Shown piece by piece: positions 49,105 to 59,600 of a DNA stretch of 64,000 nt. Within the stretch, counting starts at the first letter, position 1; every line of letters begins with the position of its first letter. A program made the position numbers and the translations under genes. The notes beneath the pieces are model-generated. The model worked only from the letters and a program-made list of their open reading frames with translations. It was not told the DNA's origin and did no database searches. Source of the stretch: Pectobacterium peruviense. GTDB lineage: Bacteria > Pseudomonadota > Gammaproteobacteria > Enterobacterales > Enterobacteriaceae. Location: NCBI RefSeq assembly GCF_002847345.1, contig NZ_LXFV01000022.1:1-64000 (forward strand), read 5' to 3'.

Positions 49105-50477
49105 TATATTCCCCTGAATGTATTGGTTATCTTCCCGATATCTTCCTTTTTCTGGCTTTCAATACCCGCAACCACCTGATCCATACCGTGACGCGCAATC
49201 GGTGAACCGCCAACAGCGGGAAGCGCCATCATATCACCGCTTGCTTTCGGCAGCCCCCCTCCCAGTAGCTTTGCAACACCGATAACGCCCCCTAGCGCCG
49301 CACCGGCGGTTCCGCCAATCAATGCGCCCGCACCGGATAGCAAGCCTGGAATCAAAGCTTTACCGTAGGTTTGCACCATGGTTAATATCTCGCCATCAAC
49401 CGCTTGTGTTTTAATCAATGATGCCGTTTCTGCCAATGTCGCACCACCACCTCGCAAGGCAGTATTCTCATGTAATCCTGCGGCATTGAACGTATAGCCG
49501 GGAAGTTTTGTCGCACTGACCGCTGCAGAGGCTAACCCGCCCCCCAGAGAGTGGCCAACAATAACAGGTGGAGGATTTGGCATCAGATCTTTGACTTGAG
49601 TCGCGAGATCCATTGCTTGTTTGTATTGCGCTGATTCAAATCCCATACCCTGAGTGGCGTTAGTCAACCAGTCTTTCACTCCCGTCACCGCATTATTGGT
49701 ACCCCTATAGGTCAACATGGTTTCACCATTAATCGCTGATTTGAACAGGGCAGAACCAAACCCTGTTTTCTTATCCATAAAATCATTGTCCGTCAAACCA
49801 GGAAGTTTTTGGACATCCAGCAGTTCCAGACCAACCGGAGCCTTAGGCAGTTTATCCAGCACGCCTCGTCGAAATTCATCGACCGAATAAACGTACTGAG
49901 CCGCCTCAGCGCGCAAGATGCTGTCGTTATTAAACGCCAGCCGTTTTGCCGCATCGGCTAATCCCGGCAACGTCGCCGCCTCGGTAGCCAACTTGGCACG
50001 CGCCAGATAACGCTCTTTACGCTGGGCGACGGAGAGCAGGTCATCAAGAATGGGCAACTCGGCGACCGAAGCCCATTCCATTAATGTCGGCAACAGCATT
50101 GGCGTTAATGCTAGTAGAGGCGCGCGACTTTTGGCCGATTGTTCGGCACACGGTTTCACAGGGGACTGATAAGGCGAGTCGCCAATGATTACGTTCCCAC
50201 TGCCTGCAGCGACCGAGCCGCCACAGCCAATCGCATCACCGATACGCGCCGCCAGCTTTCCATTGATGATGACCGTACCGGAACCCGCAGATATCGCTCG
50301 ACTGTGTACGCCGTGAGGCACATTCGGGCAAGGACAGGCATGAAGTAAGACTGCATCACTTTTACGGGCCGCGGGTTTGCCATTGATGATGACATCACCA
50401 CTGCCTTCAATAATTGGGGTGGCAGGAAAACAGCCGTGACCCGCGCAGCTGTCTCCTAAACGTGCAGCACCTGGCAT
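49104..50477 (-). CDS. PAAR-domain lipase effector
   Basis: 457 residues. The N-terminal 100 residues form a PAAR tip (GKPAARKSDAVLLHACPCP, GKLAARIGDAIGCGG) that caps VgrG. A helical linker follows, then an alpha/beta-hydrolase domain with the lipase elbow VIVGHSLGGGLASAA (serine near 306). The C-terminus has a Gly/Ala-rich hydrophobic stretch (LLSGAGALIGGTAGAALGG) that may insert into membranes. Predicted to attack phospholipids in target cell envelopes. Directly after vgrG (9 bp) with a GGAGG site, and followed by the ankyrin immunity gene. Confidence 0.87.
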   Translation of the reverse strand: MPGAARLGDSCAGHGCFPATPIIEGSGDVIINGKPAARKSDAVLLHACPCPNVPHGVHSRAISAGSGTVIINGKLAARIGDAIGCGGSVAAGSGNVIIGDSPYQSPVKPCAEQSAKSRAPLLALTPMLLPTLMEWASVAELPILDDLLSVAQRKERYLARAKLATEAATLPGLADAAKRLAFNNDSILRAEAAQYVYSVDEFRRGVLDKLPKAPVGLELLDVQKLPGLTDNDFMDKKTGFGSALFKSAINGETMLTYRGTNNAVTGVKDWLTNATQGMGFESAQYKQAMDLATQVKDLMPNPPPVIVGHSLGGGLASAAVSATKLPGYTFNAAGLHENTALRGGGATLAETASLIKTQAVDGEILTMVQTYGKALIPGLLSGAGALIGGTAGAALGGVIGVAKLLGGGLPKASGDMMALPAVGGSPIARHGMDQVVAGIESQKKEDIGKITNTFRGI

Positions 50478-50486
50478 AGTTCCTCC

Positions 50487-52523
50487 TTAACGTCTGTCTG
50501 GCGCATCCGGCTGCGTAGGCTTAGTCGGGTCTTCTGGCGTAATCGACACCGGCGCCGTCCCTACGCCAGCCGCACCACCATCGTTGATTTTCACAATCGT
50601 CCCGGAGATCGTGACGCCCGTGCTATCAATCTTGATAAAACCGCCAGGCGCTTTAATCGTCAGAGCCTGCCCTGCTTCCAGCACAATATCCGCGGCTTTC
50701 AGATAGCTGTCCGTATTGACCAAAACACGCTGGTGCGCTCCGATCAGCGTCTCTTCAGAGCCGGACATCGTAGTCTGACGGCTTCCTTCAATACGGGTAA
50801 TCTCTCCCCCACCGATAAAGCGCTTGAACGAAGAGCCAATCTTCTGAATGAAGCTTCGGCCAATTTCCTGATGATGATCCTGACCGATGTTTTCAAAGTC
50901 ATCTTTGCCTATCGTTCGGTGACGGTGACGATCGACCCGTTGGAACTGATCCTGAGCGACGCTAAGGTGCTGATCGCGCCCCACGCTCTGCCGATGGATG
51001 TTGTTGATGACGCCATCCATATCTTTTTGAGCGTGATAGTAAATTTGTTCACGCGTCGCCTCATCTTCAAAACGCAGTTCGTTGAAGCCATTGCCTTTAT
51101 GCGTATCAGTACGCAGCGTTGTGCGCGTTTTATGTGCGGGTAAAACGTACGGCGTCGGGTTGGTCGCGTGGAAAGTACGTCCGGTGATAATCGGCTGGTC
51201 CGGGTCGCCTTCGAGGAAGCTGACGATCACTTCATGGTTGATGCGCGGGATCGCGATCATGCCGTACTGGCCGCCTGCCCAACCCTGACTGACACGCACC
51301 CAGCAAGAGCTCTGGTCGTTGCTCGCGCCGTAGCGATCCCACGGGAATTGCAGTTTTACCCGACCGTACTGATCACAGTAAATCTCTTCCCCCGCCGGAC
51401 CGACCACCGTCGCGATTTGCGGGCCGTCCACCATAGGTTTATACGGCATCGCAGCGCGCCACGTCGTCGTGCCTTTTACCACAGCAAAGCTGTTGCTCAT
51501 GGTCGTCGGCTCGCCGCCGCTTTCTTCTTCCAGCGCCTGCGGTTGCTGCCCGACGTGCGTCACGCTCACTGTCTGCCATACTGCGTTCAGCGTCGCATTC
51601 GGGTGCTCCGTCAGGGTAAAGGTATTGCCCGGCATCAGCCCCGCACAGTTGGATTCTCCTTCGCTCGTCACCGCCCCTGAGCGCAGCGCATCCAGACGAT
51701 AGCCGCTGAACGCCTTGCCGCTCGGATCTTGCTTATAACGTCCCGGATAATCGTAGTGCTGATAGCTTTCGCGCTGGTGCTCCAGTTCACCGCTCATCTT
51801 CTTATGCGACAGCCCATAAGCCGGCGTCTTGAAGCAGTAATCCTTCAGTTCCACTTCGGCGGTGCTCACGCGTTCCGCATAGTGGAAACGTCGCACGTAC
51901 TCACCTTCACTCAACCCCTGTGTGGCAAGATTGAAGAACAGTTCTGGCCCTTTGGTCAGTGCACCCGCATCGTCGGCAAACACTAACCGATGCTTGCCTT
52001 CCTCAAACTCGTGGAAAAAATACAGACCTTCCTCTGCCGCCAGTCGGGTGATAAAGGCTAAATCGCTTTCCCGATACTGCACGCAATATTCCCGTACAGC
52101 GTGCTCGTTACGCAGCGCAAAGGCGTAGTCGGTAATACCCGCCTCTTCCAGCAATGCGCCGATAATCGCTTCCGGCTTCTGCGCCTGAAAGATACGGGCA
52201 TTGGTGCGTAGCCCCAGCCGCCACATAGCAGGCCGAATTTCCGCTTGATAGCGCGTGCGCCGGAATCCGGTATCGCCCTGCGTAAATCCACTGATCACTC
52301 CGCTGACCCGGCGCTTCAGTTCGCCTTCATACCAAATCAGCAGCTCGCACGGCTGGTCCAGTACCGTGCCAAAATCGATATCCGGCAACGCGCTCGCCAG
52401 ACTCAGCGACAGGCTGAAGGGCCGATTCAGCCCCTCATCCAGCCTGAAATCCACCACCGCAAAGGTGCCTGCCTCCAGGGCGCCAACCTTTACGGTGAAC
52501 TGTAATCCTGTACTGTTTGCCAC
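50487..52523 (-). CDS. vgrG: T6SS spike protein VgrG (TssI)
   Basis: 678 residues. N-terminal gp27-like domains (1-370), gp5 OB-fold ([40 protein letters not shown]), DUF2345-type beta-helix region rich in His/Gln/Asp (about 470-640) and a short Pro/Asp tail. GTG start, supported by AGGAGAGGACAG upstream. The tip binds the PAAR lipase encoded next. Transcribed from the hcp promoter with partial termination between. Confidence 0.95.
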   Translation of the reverse strand: MANSTGLQFTVKVGALEAGTFAVVDFRLDEGLNRPFSLSLSLASALPDIDFGTVLDQPCELLIWYEGELKRRVSGVISGFTQGDTGFRRTRYQAEIRPAMWRLGLRTNARIFQAQKPEAIIGALLEEAGITDYAFALRNEHAVREYCVQYRESDLAFITRLAAEEGLYFFHEFEEGKHRLVFADDAGALTKGPELFFNLATQGLSEGEYVRRFHYAERVSTAEVELKDYCFKTPAYGLSHKKMSGELEHQRESYQHYDYPGRYKQDPSGKAFSGYRLDALRSGAVTSEGESNCAGLMPGNTFTLTEHPNATLNAVWQTVSVTHVGQQPQALEEESGGEPTTMSNSFAVVKGTTTWRAAMPYKPMVDGPQIATVVGPAGEEIYCDQYGRVKLQFPWDRYGASNDQSSCWVRVSQGWAGGQYGMIAIPRINHEVIVSFLEGDPDQPIITGRTFHATNPTPYVLPAHKTRTTLRTDTHKGNGFNELRFEDEATREQIYYHAQKDMDGVINNIHRQSVGRDQHLSVAQDQFQRVDRHRHRTIGKDDFENIGQDHHQEIGRSFIQKIGSSFKRFIGGGEITRIEGSRQTTMSGSEETLIGAHQRVLVNTDSYLKAADIVLEAGQALTIKAPGGFIKIDSTGVTISGTIVKINDGGAAGVGTAPVSITPEDPTKPTQPDAPDRR

Positions 52524-52656
52524 CTGTCCTCTCCTTACTGGCCGTTGCCATGGCTACCGCACGCCTCGGGTTCCTCCGGAGCGGTACGTCGCTATCCTGA
52601 TAAAAATGAAAACCTGAGCTGTGGTCTGAGTCTGCTCACACCACGACTCACATCAG

Positions 52657-52689
52657 AGAAAAAACAGAAAACCCGAGCAAGCCCGGGTT
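52657..52689 (-). terminator. Terminator between hcp and vgrG
   Basis: AACCCG / CGGGTT stem followed by TTTTCTGTTTTTT on the minus strand, 10 bp after the hcp stop. It would let hcp be made in excess while some polymerases continue into vgrG. Confidence 0.65.
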
Positions 52690-52698
52690 AAATAGGAA

Positions 52699-53217
52699 TT
52701 ACGCTTCGACCGGCGCACGCCAGTCATCAGAACCGGACGTACCAGCAACGGTGTGTTCCCAGTCAATTTTGCGGTAGGCCAGCGACACTTCAATCAGTTG
52801 GGTGTAGTCCATCTTTGACGGATCCTGGCAGTGTGGCATTTTGCAATCGATGTCCACGATGGTGGAATCGGTCAGTACGGTAGAGAAGAAATGCTCTTGT
52901 TTACCTTCAACTGACGTGCGGTACCATTTCAGGGTCACGGTCGGCAGCATTTCGCCAGACGCCAGGGCGTTGTACATCAACGGAACCGCTTTGTTCAGCG
53001 CGACAGTAAATTTGAACGGCTTGTGCACGCGTTGGCCAGATGGCTGACCAGACTGCGGGTCGGTCGGTACGGTTACAATGTGTTTGAATTCCTGTACCAG
53101 CATTTCGTCTTCGTGGCCTTCCACATAGATGTTGCCGACAGAATCAGATGTGAAGGCACCAGCGGTGATATTGCCCTGAGTTTTACCTTCGATGCTGATA
53201 TAGCATGGAGTTGGCAT
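52699..53217 (-). CDS. hcp: T6SS tube protein Hcp (TssD)
   Basis: 172 residues forming the hexameric inner tube that is expelled on contraction. Typical sequence: PCYISIEGKTQGNITAGAF, FKHIVTVPTDPQSGQPSGQR, DCKMPHCQDPS and a C-terminal WEHTVAGTSGSDDWRAPVEA. AAGGAGCAAG ribosome-binding site. It has a dedicated sigma-54 promoter and is the first gene of the Hcp/VgrG/effector unit. Confidence 0.96.
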   Translation of the reverse strand: MPTPCYISIEGKTQGNITAGAFTSDSVGNIYVEGHEDEMLVQEFKHIVTVPTDPQSGQPSGQRVHKPFKFTVALNKAVPLMYNALASGEMLPTVTLKWYRTSVEGKQEHFFSTVLTDSTIVDIDCKMPHCQDPSKMDYTQLIEVSLAYRKIDWEHTVAGTSGSDDWRAPVEA

Positions 53218-53282
53218 AGTCTTGCTCCTTGTTGTTGAAACGGGGAATAGTTAAACGGGTTTAGTAACTTCACCGTCTGTAT

Positions 53283-53298
53283 AGCAATCCCCATGCCA
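53283..53298 (-). promoter_or_regulatory. Sigma-54 (RpoN) promoter of hcp
   Basis: Minus-strand TGGCATGGGGATTGCT: GG and GC are separated by exactly 10 bp and the flanks fit TGGCAC-N5-TTGCA/T with one change. It lies 66 bp upstream of the hcp ATG. Confidence 0.82.
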
Positions 53299-53359
53299 AT
53301 TTTTATCTTGTTGTTTTTAATGAAAAATAACTTAACTAAAATTCCCCCTAAGCAAAATT

Positions 53360-53377
53360 TGAGCAATAAGTTGCGCA
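53360..53377. promoter_or_regulatory. Enhancer-like dyad 1 upstream of hcp
   Basis: TGAGCAATAAGTTGCGCA: 7-bp half-sites TGAGCAA / TTGCGCA with one mismatch, 62 bp upstream of the -24 element. Candidate VasH upstream activator site. Confidence 0.65.
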
Positions 53378-53430
53378 GACTTCTCGAATCGTTTGCAAAC
53401 ATTGCGCAAAAAGTGATTTACACCAGAAAG

Positions 53431-53448
53431 TGAGCAAGAAGTTGCGCA
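53431..53448. promoter_or_regulatory. Enhancer-like dyad 2 upstream of hcp
   Basis: TGAGCAAGAAGTTGCGCA differs from dyad 1 at a single spacer base and is in the same orientation, 71 bp further upstream (near seven helical turns). A third TTGCGCA core lies between them at 53403-53409. Confidence 0.65.
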
Positions 53449-53635
53449 GAATGCGCAGTTATTCTGAAAGTTTTTATTAGTGCTGAATTAATCAAATAAA
53501 TAACCAATTAAAATAGTGATCATTAATAGTAAAGAACGATATATGGCGATAATTTGTTCATTTCCTATAAGAATATAAGTAAGTAATCACTTTCATTTAT
53601 GATGAAAAATAGGCATATAGATCGCGGAATAACAA

Positions 53636-53670
53636 CAAAAAAGCGGGTGCTGCTATCACGCAACACCCGC
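53636..53670 (-). terminator. Terminator of the T6SS structural operon
   Basis: GCGGGTGTTGC / GCAGCACCCGC with a short loop and six T on the minus strand, about 100 bp after the Sel1 lipoprotein gene and upstream of the hcp control region. Confidence 0.85.
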
Positions 53671-53766
53671 CTGTTATTGTCATTACGATCTCATTAAACC
53701 GTGATGATTTATCGGTTCTACCTTAACTATTCATCAGCTATTTACCACCAACAAATCCGCAGTGGA

Positions 53767-55122
53767 TTACTCTGTCTTTCCTGACGACCAGTGCATCGCC
53801 AGCCGCTGTCCGGCTTTGATTTCATCAGGCTGCATTGTCGCTTCCAGATCGTTACGCGCATGGATGGCTTCGTTCATCCCCTCCGTCGCCGCCATGGCAT
53901 ACCAGGCGTAAGCATGAATACGATTGCGGGATGCCCCCAGTCCATCTTGACGCATCATCCCCATACGATACTGAGCCATACGGTTACCGTCATTCGCCGC
54001 CAGACGATACTGCTTCATCGCTTCAACATAATCCTCTTTACCGCCTTGTCCCAGCCGCAACATCTCGCCATAGGCCAGTCGTGACTCGGCATCTCCTGCT
54101 GAAGCTGCTTTGGCATATTCTTCACGCGCACGCGCGAATTCGTTCACTTTAAATAGCCGCTCACCCAGTTCACGTTGCGCTCGGATATAGCCCGCAGAGG
54201 ACGCCTGAACCAGATAATGTTCACGCTTTTCATGGGTTGTCTGACTCTGGCTAAGTAAATAATCGGCTTCGCCCGATCCTCCAGACGCAGCACGTTCCAG
54301 CCAGTAACGCGCCTTCTGCTCATCCCAAGGTAAGCGCTTACCTTCGCGGTATGCCTTGCCCAGCCAAAGCTGGGCTTCCGCATCACCTGATGACGCGGAT
54401 TTTTGATACCAGTTCAACGCATTCTCACCGTCTTCATGCAGGGCCATCCACCGTTGCGCCTGTGCCTGACCGAGCGTCGCGGCACGGAAATACCAGCGCT
54501 CGGCCAGATCGCGACGGATAACCACGCCGTTGCCCTGCTCATAGCGCTGCGCTAGCTGATATTGCGCATCCCGATTGCCAAGTTCAGAAGCCTTCAGCAA
54601 CCACACTACAGCCTCTTTTTCACCGCCCGCATGCGTCGCATGCCACTGAGCAACGATCAGCTGTGCGTGGGGATAACCATTCGCCGCAGCCGATTCAAAT
54701 GCATTCAGGCAGGCTGCTACCAGCTTTCCCTGATGCTGAACCTGACAGTCCATACCGAGCCGATGTCCTGCTTCGCCATTTCCCAGACGTGAGGACGTTC
54801 CCCACCACTGGCGGGCAGACGGGCTGTTCTTGGGCGCGCCTAATCCAGCCTGATACCAATCGCCGACCTGAAGCGCAGCAGCCGCACGCATTTCTGCATT
54901 TCCGGGGAGTTCAGACAGCCCAGACGCCTTCTGCATCCATTGCATCGCCTCGGTGTACTGGGAACGTGTGGCTAGCGTCTTTGCCAGCTGATATTGCGCT
55001 TCACCATTTCCGCGGTTCGCTGACGCCACTAACTCCGATTCAGGCAGCGACGTCACAGGTGCCTGACATGACGCCAGCCAGCAGGCCGACAGGACTATCA
55101 ATAATTTGTTGTATTTCATCAT
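53767..55122 (-). CDS. T6SS-associated Sel1-repeat lipoprotein
   Basis: 451 residues from MMKYNKLLIVLSACWLASCQ, a lipoprotein signal with Cys at 19-20; a longer frame from 55212 is unlikely. About nine Sel1/TPR-like repeats follow (for example NRDAQYQLAQRYEQGNGV, GDAEAQLWLGKAYREGKRL, GDAESRLAYGEMLRLGQGG, NRMAQYRMGMMRQDGLGAS). Probably a periplasmic adaptor. Last gene of the structural T6SS operon, 28 bp after vasL. A direct role in secretion is inferred from position only. Confidence 0.8.
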   Translation of the reverse strand: MMKYNKLLIVLSACWLASCQAPVTSLPESELVASANRGNGEAQYQLAKTLATRSQYTEAMQWMQKASGLSELPGNAEMRAAAALQVGDWYQAGLGAPKNSPSARQWWGTSSRLGNGEAGHRLGMDCQVQHQGKLVAACLNAFESAAANGYPHAQLIVAQWHATHAGGEKEAVVWLLKASELGNRDAQYQLAQRYEQGNGVVIRRDLAERWYFRAATLGQAQAQRWMALHEDGENALNWYQKSASSGDAEAQLWLGKAYREGKRLPWDEQKARYWLERAASGGSGEADYLLSQSQTTHEKREHYLVQASSAGYIRAQRELGERLFKVNEFARAREEYAKAASAGDAESRLAYGEMLRLGQGGKEDYVEAMKQYRLAANDGNRMAQYRMGMMRQDGLGASRNRIHAYAWYAMAATEGMNEAIHARNDLEATMQPDEIKAGQRLAMHWSSGKTE

Positions 55123-55150
55123 GGGCTCAGCGGTTTTCCCTTCACGATAA

Positions 55151-56587
55151 TCAACTGGCAGAATTACCCTGCTGCAAACGGTACAAGCGAATATTGAAGG
55201 CGCGCAGCTCATCCTCCATACCGCGTAGCTCCGCTGGCGTCAGCGATTGGCTCTTGATTTTACGCGCCTCAAGTTCACGCAGCCGTATCCCAAAGGGGAC
55301 ATCCGATATCAGATCTTTTTGCATATCGTAGAGTTTTGATTTCAGGTAGGAGATCGTCACCGTCCGCCGCTGACGCTCCAGTTCCAGCAGTTGCTGCAAC
55401 GTATCGTTGACTCTGGCACGCGCCTGTTCGTAACCCTGTGTTTTCGGTTCATCACCCTGCTGGCGTTCAAGCGCAATTTGCCACTGGCGCTCCATCTCTT
55501 TCACCGCCAGCGAATCGGGATAAAGTTGCTGCATCACGTTTTTCAACCCATTACCGTACTGGTACAGGTAGAAAGGCGACGCATTTTTCACCTGTTCCAG
55601 CTGTGCCTGATAGCGGTTGATCAGTTCGCCTTCCATGCCCTGCAATTTCTGCTCACCCAGAACAATACGCACCCGGCGAATGTCATTATGGTCGGGGGCA
55701 GTAGGCAAGGCGTACGCGGGCTGTTGCAGCAATGCCAGCGCATCGGCTTTCTGTTCCTGCCAATACTGCCACCCCGTAATAGCGGCGACAGGTAGCGCGC
55801 AAGTCAGCAACCCGGAGACAAACCAGAACCAAGCTGGCTTCTGCTTTTTATGCGCCTCAATTTTCAATACCGTCGGTTTCATTTGCCCCTTCTCCCGTCC
55901 AATGAGAATGCTACCTGCGGGCAGTGCAGCCTGACCCGAGCCTGATGAACCACCGCTTTGCACCGTCGCGCCCGGCTCCATGTCTGAATGAAAGAACACC
56001 ATAGGCGGAATCTGCATATCCTGTTTTCTCAGTTCCTGATCGTCCGACACAATGACAATCTCGGTTTCATCAAACAGATGGGTATAACCTTCGACGAAGT
56101 GCAGCAAATTCTCGACGCGGGGAATGCGGCTCAAACCCGAGTTGTGCAGCTTTTCACTCATCAATTGCAGCGCGCGTTCGCAACGATAAACCAGCCGCTT
56201 GTGTTCATGGCTGATAGCGTACTGCCGCACCACCTCGCTGATGCGGGCAATGAACCAGTCCAGCATCTCGATACGCGCCCGTTCCTGATGCACTGGCGGC
56301 CAGAAGTTATCCCACTGCGTCACGATCAGGTTCGCCAGAAACTCACAGCTTTCCGTGAAGCCCGTCAATCCAGCCAGCCGTGAACGCGCCAGAGTGAAAT
56401 AGATCGCAGTCTGGAGATCCACACCCTGTTTTTCAAAGATGGTGGTGGCCATATCGTGCACCAGCATCCAATCCACATCGGGACGAGACGCGTGACTCAA
56501 CTTGTTAATTTCCGCCCGAAGTGCATCAAACTCCGGCAGCATCCGTGGATCCCGGCCCACTTTCAGGGCTTGTTGTGCATCTTGCAT
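55151..56587 (-). CDS. vasL: VasL-like T6SS protein (TssA-related)
   Basis: 478 residues. N-terminal ImpA_N domain (about 10-130, VDWMLVHDMATTIFEKQGVD, LIVTQWDNFWPPVHQERARI), a Gly/Ser linker, one membrane helix near 250-275 (WFWFVSGLLTCALPVAAITG), and a C-terminal coiled-coil-rich VasL domain. Such short TssA-like, membrane-anchored proteins (TagA/TssA-like) are thought to control sheath polymerisation or its stop at the opposite membrane. Encoded after tssM. Confidence 0.82.
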   Translation of the reverse strand: MQDAQQALKVGRDPRMLPEFDALRAEINKLSHASRPDVDWMLVHDMATTIFEKQGVDLQTAIYFTLARSRLAGLTGFTESCEFLANLIVTQWDNFWPPVHQERARIEMLDWFIARISEVVRQYAISHEHKRLVYRCERALQLMSEKLHNSGLSRIPRVENLLHFVEGYTHLFDETEIVIVSDDQELRKQDMQIPPMVFFHSDMEPGATVQSGGSSGSGQAALPAGSILIGREKGQMKPTVLKIEAHKKQKPAWFWFVSGLLTCALPVAAITGWQYWQEQKADALALLQQPAYALPTAPDHNDIRRVRIVLGEQKLQGMEGELINRYQAQLEQVKNASPFYLYQYGNGLKNVMQQLYPDSLAVKEMERQWQIALERQQGDEPKTQGYEQARARVNDTLQQLLELERQRRTVTISYLKSKLYDMQKDLISDVPFGIRLRELEARKIKSQSLTPAELRGMEDELRAFNIRLYRLQQGNSAS

Positions 56588-56636
56588 ATCACATCATCCA
56601 GCAATAGGGAGCCTGAGTAGGCTCCCGAGAGTTAAG

Positions 56637-59600
56637 TTAATAAAGCGAGTCAGGCAGCGTGAATTGGCTGAACAGACCACCAGCAAACGGGTTATGGCTG
56701 GCATCGGTATATACGCGATACGTCATCGCGCCGTTTTCCAGCGAGAAGCGCACGTCGAAGGTGTTCTCATTAACCTGCGTTAGCTGGTCACTGTTGACTA
56801 ACCGGAACATCGCCCACGGTCCGCTAAAGCTCAGGCTACGTGGTGAGCGCTCACGATCGTCCGGCACCAGAGTCAGCTTGCTTTCGGCTCCATCGCGCAT
56901 ACTGTTTGGCCACACCAGCGGTGTTTTCTGACGACGACCGTGGCTGTATTCCAGCAGTTGTCCGTCCAGATTGAGTACGCTGCGACGCTTGTTCGCCGTC
57001 AATTCCAGCGGCTCCAGAACAAAATGCACTTCCAGGCTACCCTGCGCATTAAACAGGGTCTGGCGGATGCGGGTAGCGCGTTCAAGCTGTTTCACTAGTT
57101 CAGCCTGCAACGGTGACGCCATACCTTCTTCCAGCATGCCGCTTTCCATCATCGCTTTGAGGTTGGTTTGATAGAAGCTGTCCAGCGTCCCGCCGGTCAT
57201 GAAGAACATTTCCATTTCCGATAACGGCACATCCTTGTTTGATGACGGATCGAAGGGGTAACGATCCGCCAGCTTTTCATTGAATGGCGTCACGACTTTA
57301 TCCAGCCACTCTTGATTCAACGACGACATCGCAAGGCCGGTCACCAGACTGGCGCTTTCTCCGGCTAATTGACCTACCCAGCGGTCCAGCGGCGCGGGGA
57401 GGCTGCGGGCGTATTGCTGTAAGGCGAACACCGGATCGGCAAATTTATTTCCCTGCCGTGCCTGTACCGCCTTCAATGCCGCTTGCCCCGGATCGGTCGC
57501 ATTGACGATCTGATCGAGGTAGTGATAGAGGTCAGTCAACTTCTGATTGACCTCTTGCACCAATGGTCCCTGCTCACCGCGTCCGCTCAGCGCCGCATTG
57601 ATGGTCATAAACGGACGACCCGTGCGCGTGTTGATACCTTGCGCCGTATCGTTATCATCGTCGGACAGCTTACGGATGCGGGTGTTATCGCTGACTGTGG
57701 TCAACACACGCTGGAAGGGCTGATCGTTGCCGGTAATATCCGTGAGAATATCGAGCGCCTGTTCCGGCGTATCGAGCGTCTGCACATCAATGTTCGCCAA
57801 CACTTTCTGCCACTGGTTGATGTAATCCGTTATGTAGCGATCGTTCACCTGACGCAGAATTTCCCGGCGGTCTGCTTCACTAAACTGCGCGCGCTCACGC
57901 TGCCCCAGAACCCAGGCATCCAGTGCCGTCAGCTCTAACAACGCTTTGTCCTGCTTGAGGTAATAATCACTGAAACCGGGATACGTCAGCAGCCGTGGCA
58001 CGCTTCCCGCTTTGTCATTACGCAGGGAAAACACCGGATCAAAGGTCGGCCCAACTTCATCACGGATCGCTAAATCTGGCGGCAGCACCTGTGTCGCCTT
58101 CATGACCAGACTCTGATAAACGCGCTGATACATCGGCAGCTTGCTCAGTTCCTGCTGAGCCAGCGTAATCGGTCCAGTAAACGGCGCAAAGGTGCTAATC
58201 GCTACCGCATCTTTTTGCTCACGAGCCTTGTGCCAGTCGGTATGTTCCAGAGCGTAATCCAGATGTTGCATCAGTTCTTCCTGCACCTGACCTTGAGCAG
58301 GAAATGCCTTTTGCCAGCGCTGCGCCATAAACTGTTCGACCAGCGCTTTATTGCGTCCAGAAGCATCATCCAGCATCCGCATCACGCGCAGAATCGTTAG
58401 CTTTTGCTCGCTATTAGCGGGAGCCTGATTCAAATCCTCCAACAATCCCTGCATCACCGCAGGGAGAAAGCGCTGGTTCAGCATTTGCAGATAGGTGCCT
58501 TCCACATAAGGCCCAATCTTACCGCCCTGATACAGGCCAAGGTCGGCCAGCAGCGGCGTACGTTCGTGGTAATTCCCAAAGGATAAGGTCGCATCGCGAA
58601 TCAAATTCAGACGCGGCAACTGCTGATAGCCGTAGCCCGGTTGCCCTTCCAGCTCATTGGTGCCGATGAACGCCTGCGCTTTCGTCAGTACGTTGCGCCC
58701 AGCTTCTTCATTAACCCGATAGAAATGATGCCAACTGCCGACCAGCGCCAAACTGGCGAGCAGCATGCAGCCCACGCCGATACTCAATCGACGCCGACGA
58801 TAAAGGCTATGCAGCCGGTTTTCCCCCGCCAGACTGGCCTCTGGGAAAATGACGTCAGGGAAGAGACGCTGGACAAAGAAGGTATTGGATTCACCACGCA
58901 GCGCAGCGTTAATCGGCTCTGGCAGTTGATAGCGTCGGGAAGCCGACTGCGCAAAGGCATCGAACGGCACCCCTTGTTGATAAACAGAACTGACGTAGAC
59001 ACCACGAATCAGGAACGCACGATCCTCGCCCGTCGCTAACGTTTCCGTCAGCACGTCCATCACGTAGTCTTTCACTCCAGCCAACTGGCGGACGAACGAG
59101 AACAGCGAATTGCGTACACTTCTGTCGGATTGCGTCAACAGCATGTCTGGCAGGTTGTCATTCAGGTGCGTGACCCACTCGTCCCAGAAACGCTCCAGCT
59201 CCTCCAGCCACCCTTTGCTGTTGCTCGCCTGCGGCGTAAACGTCACGCCTAAAACGGCCTGACGCGCGTCGCGGTTTAACTGGCGATAGACCTTATCGAA
59301 GCCGCTCAGCATATCCAATCGAGTCAGCGCGATATACACCGGTAAGCGTGTATTGATGTTGACCGAAATCTCCTGCAACCGCGCGCGCATGACCTGTGCG
59401 TAGGCTTTGCGATCCGCAACGCCGGCCTGTGCTAACCAGGAAATATCCAGCGTGAGAACCAGACCGTTGAGCGGCTGGCGGCGGCGATTTTCACTGAGCC
59501 ACTGTAGCAGGTGCTGCCACAGCCGAGCATAACGCAGCCCGAGCGAATCGCCCTCCAGCTCAGGCTGTGCAAGTAGTTGTCCGCTTGGGTCCCAAATAAC

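Noticed and set aside
52524-52656. A second sigma-54 promoter before vgrG
   Set aside because: No GG-N10-GC pair with matching flanks was found in the hcp-vgrG gap.
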